Origin: an uncultured Lachnospiraceae bacterium
Lineage (GTDB): Bacteria; Bacillota; Clostridia; Lachnospirales; Lachnospiraceae
Assembly (NCBI GenBank): GCA_902764045.1
Contig: CACWUI010000095.1
Span: 1-9,110 of the forward strand
Reading direction: 5' to 3'
Length of the DNA stretch: 9,110 nucleotides
Shown piece after piece: positions 1 through 5,905 of the stretch (position 1 is the stretch's first letter; the number at the start of each line of letters is the position of its first letter). A program made the translations under genes and the position numbers. The notes under the pieces are model-generated. The model saw only the letters and a program-made list of their open reading frames with translations. It did not search any database and was not told the DNA's origin.

Positions 1-74
1 GCCGGACCACGGCGATTCCCAGAAGTAAGGATGAAAAGTAAAGTACAGATTAGTAACGCCGTGCTGTTTTAAGT

Positions 75-129
75 CCCGAGGGACATGGGGACGGTTTTTG
101 AATCCCCGAGGGACATGGGGACGGTTTTT
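75..129 (+). repeat. Two identical 25-bp direct repeat units
   Basis: Units at 75-99 and 105-129 are identical over 25 bp (each reads CCCGAGGGACATGG, then GGACGGTTTTT) at a 30-bp period, separated by the 5-base spacer GAATC. The second unit also forms most of the 5' arm of the hairpin at 110-170. The first is thus an extra copy of that arm without its partner, as expected if the arm was duplicated or one element was truncated by another. Confidence 0.8.
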
Positions 130-170
130 AAGTCTCCCTTCAGGGAGACTGAGAACTGTCACCGTGTCCC
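110..170 (+). repeat. Long imperfect hairpin, REP-like
   Basis: Positions 110-139 pair with 142-170. The inner nine pairs (AGTCTCCCT at 131-139 with AGGGAGACT at 142-150) are perfect. After a bulged A130, 20 further positions pair out to G110-C170 with one G-A mismatch (119/161) and four G-U pairs (129/151, 127/153, 123/157, 116/164). The G-U pairs form only in the + sense; the complementary strand would carry A-C mismatches there. The structure is therefore better as + strand RNA or single-stranded DNA. No T-run follows, so it is not a standard intrinsic terminator. Confidence 0.7.
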
Positions 171-194
171 GAGTAACGCACGGCGTTACGTTTA

Positions 195-203
195 TGTTAT
201 AAT
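195..203 (+). promoter_or_regulatory. Extended -10 promoter for the glycan operon
   Basis: TGTTATAAT at 195-203 is a perfect TGn extension plus TATAAT. No convincing -35 box lies 16-18 bases upstream, where the sequence is the arm of the inverted repeat; an extended -10 can act without one. The expected transcription start, about 209-211, is only 2-4 bases before the ATG at 213. Confidence 0.6.
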
Positions 204-212
204 CTAACCGTT

Positions 213-1361
213 ATGAAGAAGGTACTATACATTACAACTGTAAGCGGATTTTTATACCAGTTCGAAATGTCCAACGTGAAAATATTACAGGACATGGGAT
301 ATGAGGTGCATTATGCAGCGAACGCAAACACACCCGGTTATATCATTGACGAGAAGATAAAAAAAGATTCCGGCGTCGTTTTTCACCATGTGGACATCTC
401 CAGATCACCTAAAGATCTGAATACAAACAGAAAAGCCAAAGACAGGCTGGTTAGTCTTGCAAGAAGCCTGGATACAGATCTTATCCACTGTCATACCCCC
501 GTGGGAGGCGCATTAGGCAGATTAGTCGGTAGAAGCCTTGGCGGTGTAAAGGTTATTTATACCACCCACGGATTTCATTATTACAACGGAGCCCCCGCCT
601 ATTACAAAATGTATGATATGGCGGAAAGAAAGCTGGCAGAATACACCGATGCCATCATTACCATAAACAGGGAAGATTACAGACGTGCAAAAAGCTTTGA
701 GCTAAAACCCGGCGGCAGGGTTTACAGGATCCCCGGCGAGGGAACCGACACCGGACGTTTCAATGCTGAAAAAAAGGCAAAAGTGAGAGACGGGATGCGT
801 GACAGACTCGGCATGAAAAAGGATGAATTCTTTCTTTTGTCCGTGGGCGAACTTTGTGCCAATAAGAATCATAAAATAGTTTTGGATGCCCTTGCCATCC
901 TGAAAAATAAAAAGATAAGATACGGGATCTGCGGAGACGGTCCCGTGAGAGGATTTTTAAAAGAAAAGATATTGCGGTACGGTCTTAAGAACAGGGTTTC
1001 TCTGTACGGATATTGTACAGAGGTGGAAGACTACCTGTATGCCGCGGATGCCTTTGTATTTCCTTCGGTAAGAGAGGGCCTCGGAATGGCTGCCATAGAG
1101 GCCATGGCAAGCGGACTTCCTGTTATCGCAGCAGACAATCGCGGTACAAAAGAGTATATGCGAAATAAGGAAAACGGTTTCGTGTGTCCCGCAGACAGCC
1201 CTTCGGGATTTGCAGCAGGCATTAAAAAAATGCAGAGCCTTTCCCCGGAAAAAAGACAGGATATGGAAAAGTGCTGCAGGGAAACAGCAGGGAAGTTTGA
1301 TATAAAAAATGTCAGACCACTTATGAAAAAAATCTATGAGGAGACTGATGCCGGATTATGA
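213..1361 (+). CDS. GT4 family glycosyltransferase (EpsD/CapM-like)
   Basis: This 382-residue protein has the two-Rossmann-domain (GT-B) plan of retaining GT4 enzymes, which move a sugar from a nucleotide-sugar to a glycan or lipid-linked acceptor on the cytoplasmic side of the membrane. The N-terminal domain (about 1-185) starts with a beta strand (KKVLYITTV) and carries HCHTP at 92-96 and TTHGFHYY at 117-124. The C-terminal domain has VGEL..NKNH at 211-220, GDGP at 241-244, and the donor-binding segment PSVREGLGMAAIEAMA at 284-299, whose E288 and E296 form the family's E-x7-E motif. There is no membrane segment. The start is firm because the frame is closed upstream at 174-176 and the next ATG (codon 19) would remove the first strand. 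However, no Shine-Dalgarno precedes it, and the promoter sits almost on the ATG. It overlaps the next gene by four bases (ATGA). Donor and acceptor cannot be told. Confidence 0.92.
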   Translation: MKKVLYITTVSGFLYQFEMSNVKILQDMGYEVHYAANANTPGYIIDEKIKKDSGVVFHHVDISRSPKDLNTNRKAKDRLVSLARSLDTDLIHCHTPVGGALGRLVGRSLGGVKVIYTTHGFHYYNGAPAYYKMYDMAERKLAEYTDAIITINREDYRRAKSFELKPGGRVYRIPGEGTDTGRFNAEKKAKVRDGMRDRLGMKKDEFFLLSVGELCANKNHKIVLDALAILKNKKIRYGICGDGPVRGFLKEKILRYGLKNRVSLYGYCTEVEDYLYAADAFVFPSVREGLGMAAIEAMASGLPVIAADNRGTKEYMRNKENGFVCPADSPSGFAAGIKKMQSLSPEKRQDMEKCCRETAGKFDIKNVRPLMKKIYEETDAGL

Positions 1362-2158
1362 AACCTGAAGTCAGTGTGATAATGAGTGTATATGATCCCG
1401 CGAAACCACGTTATTTTAAGGATGCGGTCAGATCCATCATAGATCAGTCTTTTACGGATTGGGAGATGATCATTTGTGATGACGGTTCTGACAAAAGATT
1501 TGCCGGGCTTTTTGAAACGGTTGCGGCATCCGATGACAGGATACGTCTCATTAAAAACAGCTCAAACAGGGGATTGGGGTATTCCCTTAATAAATGTATC
1601 AGATACTCTTCGGGAGATTTTTTGGCACGAATGGATGCGGATGATGTATGTCATCCTGAAAGATTAAAAGAGCAGATCAGGTTTTTGAAAAGCCATGAAG
1701 ATGCTGACTGGTGCGGTACGGATGCTTTTTTGATAAATGACGGCGGCACCTGGGGTGTAAGACATATGCCCATTGCTCCCGAAAAAAAGGATTTTCTTGA
1801 GTTTTCGCCTTTTATGCATTCGTCGGTCATTTTTAAAAGAAGAGTATTTGAGGAAAACAAAGGGTACAGGCATCTGAAAAGAGCGGAGGATTACGAGCTT
1901 TTTATGAGGCTTTATTCTAAAGGCTGTAAGGGATACAACATACCAAAAAAGCTTTACGGCTACAGGGAGGATGAGAACAGCTATAAAAGACGCACCTTTA
2001 GCTGTGCCTTAGAGGAGTGCCGTGTGAGAAAAAGCGGTTTTAAAAGACTGGATATGTTGTCTCCCGGAAATTACAGGTATGTTTTTAAACCGGTGCTTAT
2101 GTCTATGATACCCGGGAAGGTTCAGATGTTTTTGAAGAAGTCATTAAGGAACGGATGA
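1358..2158 (+). CDS. GT2 family glycosyltransferase
   Basis: This 266-residue protein is an inverting GT-A fold glycosyltransferase, cytoplasmic, and likely adds a sugar during surface-polysaccharide assembly. The N-terminus has VSVIMSVYDP (5-14), the nucleotide-binding DDGSD (41-45), the NRGLGYSLN segment (70-78), and the metal-binding DxD in ARMDADD (90-96). The AEDYELFMR segment (176-184) supplies the usual ED pair near the catalytic base position. The size fits a single catalytic domain without a membrane tail. The start overlaps the stop of the GT4 gene as ATGA. GAGGAG at 1338-1343 is rather far (14 bases), so translational coupling probably delivers ribosomes. It is followed after one base by the next gene. 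The sugar specificity is unknown. Confidence 0.92.
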   Translation: MKPEVSVIMSVYDPAKPRYFKDAVRSIIDQSFTDWEMIICDDGSDKRFAGLFETVAASDDRIRLIKNSSNRGLGYSLNKCIRYSSGDFLARMDADDVCHPERLKEQIRFLKSHEDADWCGTDAFLINDGGTWGVRHMPIAPEKKDFLEFSPFMHSSVIFKRRVFEENKGYRHLKRAEDYELFMRLYSKGCKGYNIPKKLYGYREDENSYKRRTFSCALEECRVRKSGFKRLDMLSPGNYRYVFKPVLMSMIPGKVQMFLKKSLRNG

Positions 2159-2159
2159 T

Positions 2160-3587
2160 ATGTGGAAAGACACTACAAAAAAAAGGCATGCCAGATACAG
2201 GGCCATCCTGTCGGAGTCGGATCATCTTTTTGAACCTGCAGAGCGTTTGGAGAAAGAAAGCCGGTTTGACTGTGCCCGGGAGAGCAGAGCAGATGTGATG
2301 TTAAATTCAAGCGCATATGTACTGGGACCCGCTATAAATGCATATGTGTTATGGGTGCTGGGTGAGGCCGCGAAGAAGGGGACAGAGAGACTGTATTTTC
2401 TTGCGAGAGACGGTTACTTTATGTATGTGACGGCAAGGATACTTTGTGAGAAACTGGATATTCCCATAGATTGCCGTTATCTTTGCTGCTCCAGATATTC
2501 AGTCAGGATACCTGTGTTTCATTTGAATATGACAGAGGCTTTTGATTATATCTGCCGCGGCGGTATAGACGTGACGGTGGACAAGATCTTAAACAGGGCG
2601 GGCTTAAGTGACGGGGAAAAAGAAAAAATTTGCTCTGAAATATCAAGAAGGCCGGAGGAGATCGTTCCGTACAGCGAACTGGGGGTCATAAGAAAGCAGC
2701 TTGAGGCGTCCCGTGATTTTACGGAATTTACCCAAAAAAGATCTGAGGAAGAGTATCCTGCTCTTGAAGGCTATATCAGGAGTCAGGGGCTTCTTGATGA
2801 TGTGAGATTTGCTTTTGTGGACAGCGGCTGGGTCGGCTCCATGCAAAAGGTTATTGCCACTCTGATCCATCATATTCATGAAAAGGAAAATGACGGAAAG
2901 ACTTTCAGGCCTGAAGGGTATTACTGGGGGCTTTACGAGCTGCCTGCAGATGTGGACCCCGATGATTATCATTGCTATTACTTTAGTGAAAAACATGGGG
3001 TAAGAAGAAAGATATATTTCAGTAATTGTCTTTTTGAGAGTATTTTTTCCGCGCCACACGGAATGACACTCCGGTATGAGGAAAGGAACGGGGATTTCTC
3101 CCCGGTCTTTGCGCAGATCAGAGACGAGAATAAGAAGTTCATTTTAAGAACGGAAGGGTATATCAGGAAATATGCTTCAAACCTGGCGGAGGAGCTTTCG
3201 GAAAAGGGGATCAATGCTGATGATCTCTCGCTTATAAATACCGATAAGGAAAGGCAGATGATCGGCAGGCTTCTGGATATTTTCATGGGTAAGCCCACAT
3301 ACGGAGAGGCCTGTGTTTACGGCAGTCTTCCTTTTTCCGACGATGTGCTTGATACCAATGAGCAGGAAACTGCAGCAGTCCTGACACAGGAAGAACTGGC
3401 ATCTAATCATCCCTGGAATAAGATACGGATCATGACGGGGCTTTCAAAGGGCAAGGTAAAGGAGAGTGCGTGGTACGAAGGAAGCGCAGTAAGGGGAAGA
3501 AAAAACATAGGTCATCATTTGCGGGCCTACGCCGGATATAAGTGGATGCTTTATGCAAAAAAGGAATTTACCAGAAGATTTCGGTAG
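2160..3587 (+). CDS. Polysaccharide-locus protein, COG5610-like domain without HAD part
   Basis: This 475-residue cytoplasmic protein has no signal peptide or clear membrane helix. I recognise the pattern LYFLARDGYFMY (78-89), then YLCCSRYSVRIP (107-118), then FVDSGWVGSMQ (219-229), from the region that follows the HAD hydrolase domain in COG5610-type proteins of glycan clusters (recalled from memory; the function of that region is not established). The aspartate-rich HAD nucleophile motif (DxDxT/V) that should come first is absent; residues 1-70 are short and polar or helical. Other motif-like stretches are PEGYYWGLYE (251-260) and CLFESIFSAPHG (290-301). AAGGA at 2146-2150 lies nine bases before the ATG, and only one base separates it from the GT2 stop, so it is the third gene of one operon. 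A role in modifying or assembling the glycan is inferred from context only. Confidence 0.7.
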   Translation: MWKDTTKKRHARYRAILSESDHLFEPAERLEKESRFDCARESRADVMLNSSAYVLGPAINAYVLWVLGEAAKKGTERLYFLARDGYFMYVTARILCEKLDIPIDCRYLCCSRYSVRIPVFHLNMTEAFDYICRGGIDVTVDKILNRAGLSDGEKEKICSEISRRPEEIVPYSELGVIRKQLEASRDFTEFTQKRSEEEYPALEGYIRSQGLLDDVRFAFVDSGWVGSMQKVIATLIHHIHEKENDGKTFRPEGYYWGLYELPADVDPDDYHCYYFSEKHGVRRKIYFSNCLFESIFSAPHGMTLRYEERNGDFSPVFAQIRDENKKFILRTEGYIRKYASNLAEELSEKGINADDLSLINTDKERQMIGRLLDIFMGKPTYGEACVYGSLPFSDDVLDTNEQETAAVLTQEELASNHPWNKIRIMTGLSKGKVKESAWYEGSAVRGRKNIGHHLRAYAGYKWMLYAKKEFTRRFR

Positions 3588-3601
3588 GCGTGCCTCCCGT
3601 T

Positions 3602-3640
3602 AAAAAAGACCCCGGAATATTATTTCCGGAGTCTTTTTTT
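3602..3640. terminator. Bidirectional intrinsic terminator
   Basis: CCGGAA (3612-3617) pairs with TTCCGG (3624-3629) around a TATTAT loop. After one C-A mismatch, GAC (3608-3610) pairs with GTC (3631-3633), and six A (3602-3607) pair with a T-run (3634-3640). It therefore has a T-run after the stem on either strand. It lies between convergent genes ending at 3587 (+) and 3660 (-), so it can stop both the glycan operon and the RidA transcript. Confidence 0.9.
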
Positions 3641-3659
3641 AATAAAAGTTTAAATCTGA

Positions 3660-4922
3660 TCAAATGATGGGAGGTGTACCCTCAGCATTTGATACAACTG
3701 CATCGATAAGAACAGCAGCACCTTTAACGTTTTTAGCAACGCCTACCACACGTCTTGCGGGAGTGCCGTCGGGGAAGAACTTCTTGTATGCTGCGTCAAC
3801 CTCTGCAAGTGCTGACATATCGGCAAGATAGATATTTACCTTAACAACGTCTTCCATCTTGTGATCAACGCTCTCAACGATAGCCTTGATGTTTGCAAGA
3901 CACTGCTCAGTCTGTTCACCTGCTCCGCCTGAAACCATGTTTCCGTCAGCGTCAACGGGAAGCTGACCGGAGATATTGTTGTAGTGTGAGAATGCAACAG
4001 TCTGGGTGGTCATGGGGCATCTGTGAGCCTTGTCTGTGTTGTTGGGCTCTACTATAAGACCATGTCTGTCCTCAACAAGCTGGGGAGGAGTTCCGTCACC
4101 GTGGGAAACAACAGCCTCTACGGCAATATCTGCACCCTTAGGCAGATCCTTTACCTCAACAACAGAACGTGCGGGATAGTAAGCAACGGTTCTTGCGATC
4201 GCTGAGTCGGGGAAGTATGTCTTGTAGATCTCGTTGATCTCATCGATCTTTGAAACATCCTTCGTGAAGATGGTTACTTTTACAAGGTCATCGATAGGAA
4301 CATCAATGCTCTCAACGATATTCTTTACGTTTCTTAAGCACTGGTTCAGCTGCTCCTTTACACCGCCGGATACGAGGCTGCCTGTAGCAGGATCGATAGG
4401 AAGCTGTGTAGTGATGTTGTTATAGTGTGAGAATGCGCAGGTCTGAGTTGCGTTTTCGCACTTGGGAGCCTTGTCCGTATTTCTTGCCAAAATAATAAGA
4501 TCATCTGCCTGAGGTGCATTCGGAATAGTTCCGAGACCATGTGAAAGAACTGCGTCAACCTGAAGTAATGCACCATCCATGGGAAGTGCGTCAACAGCTA
4601 CGACTGTTCTTGTAGGAAGATAATCTTTGTAGAATGTTTTATAAACCTCATTAACCGCATCAAGGTCGTTGATATCCTTTAAGAAAATGGAAACTCTTAC
4701 GGTATCCTCTAACTTGCGGTCAATGCCTTCAATGATAGTTTTTAAGTTTGTGAAGCACTGCTGTGCCTGCTCTTTGATGCCGCCTGCAACAAGCTGACCT
4801 GAAGCGTCAACGGGAAGCTGAGCGGAAAAATGATTGTAGTGTGAGAAAGCTACTGTCTGTGAGCATATATCGCATACAGGCGCGCCATCTACATTTCTTG
4901 CGAGTACTGCATTGTCGGCCAT
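3660..4922 (-). CDS. Triple-domain RidA/YjgF family protein
   Basis: This 420-residue protein consists of three tandem RidA (YjgF/YER057c/UK114) domains, at about 1-133, 140-275 and 290-420. The usual protein is one domain of about 125-130 residues forming a homotrimer with active sites between subunits. RidA hydrolyses reactive enamines/imines such as 2-aminoacrylate released by PLP enzymes. Each copy repeats FSHYN (26-30, 164-168, 311-315), a QLPxD turn (35-39, 173-177, 320-324), a conserved middle helix (e.g. CLxNxKxIVES) and a closing VxDAV/VEAV strand. The arginine matching E. coli R105 is kept in all three (R105, R252, R390). By my hand alignment, the E120 position is replaced each time (Q121, A267, L405). 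Domain 2 carries about eight extra residues (243-250) before PARS. AAGGAGG at 4931-4937 sits eight bases before the ATG, a strong site. Codons favour AAC, ATC, AAG and GTT, unlike the neighbours, suggesting high expression. The exact substrate is unknown. Confidence 0.93.
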   Translation of the reverse strand: MADNAVLARNVDGAPVCDICSQTVAFSHYNHFSAQLPVDASGQLVAGGIKEQAQQCFTNLKTIIEGIDRKLEDTVRVSIFLKDINDLDAVNEVYKTFYKDYLPTRTVVAVDALPMDGALLQVDAVLSHGLGTIPNAPQADDLIILARNTDKAPKCENATQTCAFSHYNNITTQLPIDPATGSLVSGGVKEQLNQCLRNVKNIVESIDVPIDDLVKVTIFTKDVSKIDEINEIYKTYFPDSAIARTVAYYPARSVVEVKDLPKGADIAVEAVVSHGDGTPPQLVEDRHGLIVEPNNTDKAHRCPMTTQTVAFSHYNNISGQLPVDADGNMVSGGAGEQTEQCLANIKAIVESVDHKMEDVVKVNIYLADMSALAEVDAAYKKFFPDGTPARRVVGVAKNVKGAAVLIDAVVSNAEGTPPII

Positions 4923-4973
4923 AGGAAAGCCCTCCTTAAAATAATGATTTGAAGTTTATTAGCTACATACAAC

Positions 4974-5002
4974 ATTATAATAGGGAGGGCAGGAAAACAC
5001 AA
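4974..5002 (-). promoter_or_regulatory. Promoter for the triple RidA gene
   Basis: On the minus strand, TATAAT (4974-4979) lies 17 bases after TTGTGT (4997-5002, three of six matches to TTGACA). Transcription would start near 4967, leaving a leader of about 45 bases with AAGGAGG. The -10 box is in the gap after gpmA, and the -35 box is just past the gpmA stop at 5009-5011. I see no terminator between the two genes, so some RidA transcript may also come by read-through from gpmA. Confidence 0.6.
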
Positions 5003-5008
5003 CAGGTT

Positions 5009-5755
5009 TTAGTTGCTTTTTCCCTGATTTGCAACAGCCTGCGCAAGCTCTTTGATCTTTTCTTCATCACCCAGATAGTAATGGTTCACCGGGTTAAATT
5101 CATCGTCAAATTCATAAACAAAAGGAATTCCCGTGGGGATATTTAATCCCGTGATCTCATCATCGCTCAATCCGTCAAAATATTTCACAAGAGCCCTTAA
5201 GGAATTTCCGTGGGCAGCGATAAGAATGCGCTTTCCTGCCTGCATATCCGGCTTTATAACCTCTTCAAAATAAGGAATGGCACGCTTTACGGTCACCTCA
5301 AGACTTTCCGTAAGAGGCACGTCCTTTGGATCTACGTTCCTGAACATAGGCTGCTTTGCCGCATTTCTTTCATCATCAGGTTCAAGAGCGGGAGGGCAGG
5401 TTGCGTAAGAGCGTCTCCAGATCTTTACCTGATCCTCGCCGTACTTTTCTGCGGTCTCAGACTTGTTTAATCCCTGAAGGGCGCCGTAATGGCGCTCATT
5501 AAGCTGCCACGCCTTTACCACGGGAAGCCAGTTCCTGTCCATCTCGTCAAGCACATGATTTAAGGTGTGGATGGCGCGCTTAAGGTAAGAGGTGTAGCAT
5601 TTATCGAAATCGTATCCTTCTTCTTTAAGTATGCGGCCTGCCTCTGCGGCTTCGGCATGTCCCTGCTCGCTGAGGTCAGGATCTGCCCAGCCCGTAAAAA
5701 GATTTAACTTATTCCATTCACTCTGTCCGTGTCTGATCAATACCAACTTTGTCAT
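5009..5755 (-). CDS. gpmA: 2,3-bisphosphoglycerate-dependent phosphoglycerate mutase
   Basis: GpmA interconverts 3-phosphoglycerate and 2-phosphoglycerate in glycolysis, using a phosphohistidine primed by 2,3-bisphosphoglycerate; it is cytosolic. The 248 residues match the usual 247-250. LIRHGQSEWN (6-15) holds the phosphorylated H9. R60 follows in the SYLKRAIHT segment, LNERHYGALQG (85-95) holds the acid/base E87, and AAHGNSLRALVKYF (180-193) holds H182. These sit two residues before the E. coli positions. I chose the ATG at 5755 because AAAAGGAG (5767-5774) lies 11 bases upstream and the protein then starts MTKLVLIRHG; the frame stays open to an ATG at 5782, but that would lie before the ribosome site. 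It is divergent from the trpB-like gene and 86 bases upstream of the RidA gene, on the same strand. Confidence 0.96.
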   Translation of the reverse strand: MTKLVLIRHGQSEWNKLNLFTGWADPDLSEQGHAEAAEAGRILKEEGYDFDKCYTSYLKRAIHTLNHVLDEMDRNWLPVVKAWQLNERHYGALQGLNKSETAEKYGEDQVKIWRRSYATCPPALEPDDERNAAKQPMFRNVDPKDVPLTESLEVTVKRAIPYFEEVIKPDMQAGKRILIAAHGNSLRALVKYFDGLSDDEITGLNIPTGIPFVYEFDDEFNPVNHYYLGDEEKIKELAQAVANQGKSN

Positions 5756-5801
5756 AAGATTATGAACTCCTTTTAAATACATTTGATTAACAGATATAAA
5801 A

Positions 5802-5829
5802 ACCTTATCAGTTTGAGGAAAAAAGTCAA
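5802..5829 (-). promoter_or_regulatory. Possible gpmA promoter
   Basis: On the minus strand, TTGACT (5824-5829) matches five of six bases of the -35 consensus. It is followed after 16 bases by TAAGGT (5802-5807), which keeps the T, A and final T of TATAAT. Other AT-rich hexamers nearby have worse spacing. The leader would be about 40 bases. Confidence 0.4.
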
Positions 5830-5837
5830 GAAAAAGT

Positions 5838-5885
5838 ATTTATAATTTTTCCGTATTGTAATATTATATAAAATTATACGGAAAA
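5838..5885 (+). promoter_or_regulatory. trpB2-mtaB promoter region with inverted repeat
   Basis: TTTTCCGTAT (5847-5856) and ATACGGAAAA (5876-5885) form a perfect 10-bp inverted repeat with 19 bases between. Candidate -10 boxes are TATAAT at 5841-5846, just left of it, and TATAAA at 5867-5872, inside it. Neither has a clear -35 box, so the exact promoter is unsettled. With either, the arms would lie on or just after the promoter, as expected for a repressor site. No T-run follows the right arm, so an attenuator terminator is unlikely. The regulator is unknown. Confidence 0.45.
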
Positions 5886-5905
5886 CCGAAAGGAGATATG
5901 CATAA

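Larger units (their letters stand above)
53..189. repeat. Compact repeat element bounded by a 12-bp inverted repeat
   Basis: A perfect 12-bp inverted repeat (GTAACGCCGTGC at 53-64, GCACGGCGTTAC at 178-189) encloses two identical 25-bp units and a long hairpin. The right boundary also holds a small palindrome (GTAACG at 173-178, CGTTAC at 184-189), and AGTAACGC occurs in direct orientation at 52-59 and 172-179. No open frame of useful length lies inside, and I see no clear target-site duplication outside. The GGGGACGG / GTGTCCC theme resembles REP-like repeats scattered in Clostridia genomes; that link is from memory and unproven. It could be a non-autonomous mobile element, a REP-type cluster, or the terminator region of an upstream gene. 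Confidence 0.6.

Noticed and set aside
1..72. Possible 3' end of an upstream gene
   Set aside because: All three + frames are open from the window edge for a short way (stops at 26-28, 39-41 and 70-72). With at most 23 codons and no recognisable motif, I cannot choose a frame or show that any is coding.
53..189. CRISPR array
   Set aside because: There are only two full units, with a 5-base spacer, and the repeat folds with downstream sequence as a hairpin arm. There are no 30-40 base unique spacers.
2643..3298. Two overlapping minus-strand open frames inside the third glycan gene
   Set aside because: They are antisense to a continuous 475-codon gene, have no family motifs or start signals, and overlap each other in different frames.
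4938..5008. Terminator between gpmA and the RidA gene
   Set aside because: Only a weak five-pair AAAAC/GTTTT stem near the gpmA stop was found, without a following T-run.
5756..5782. Longer gpmA start (nine extra residues, MYLKGVHNL)
   Set aside because: The ribosome binding site lies inside this stretch, and the family starts directly with the strand before RHGQS, so the ATG at 5755 is preferred.
5783..5905. T-box or trp leader upstream of the TrpB2 gene
   Set aside because: The gap to gpmA is only 150 bases and is AT-rich, with no T-box core sequence or terminator-antiterminator pair.
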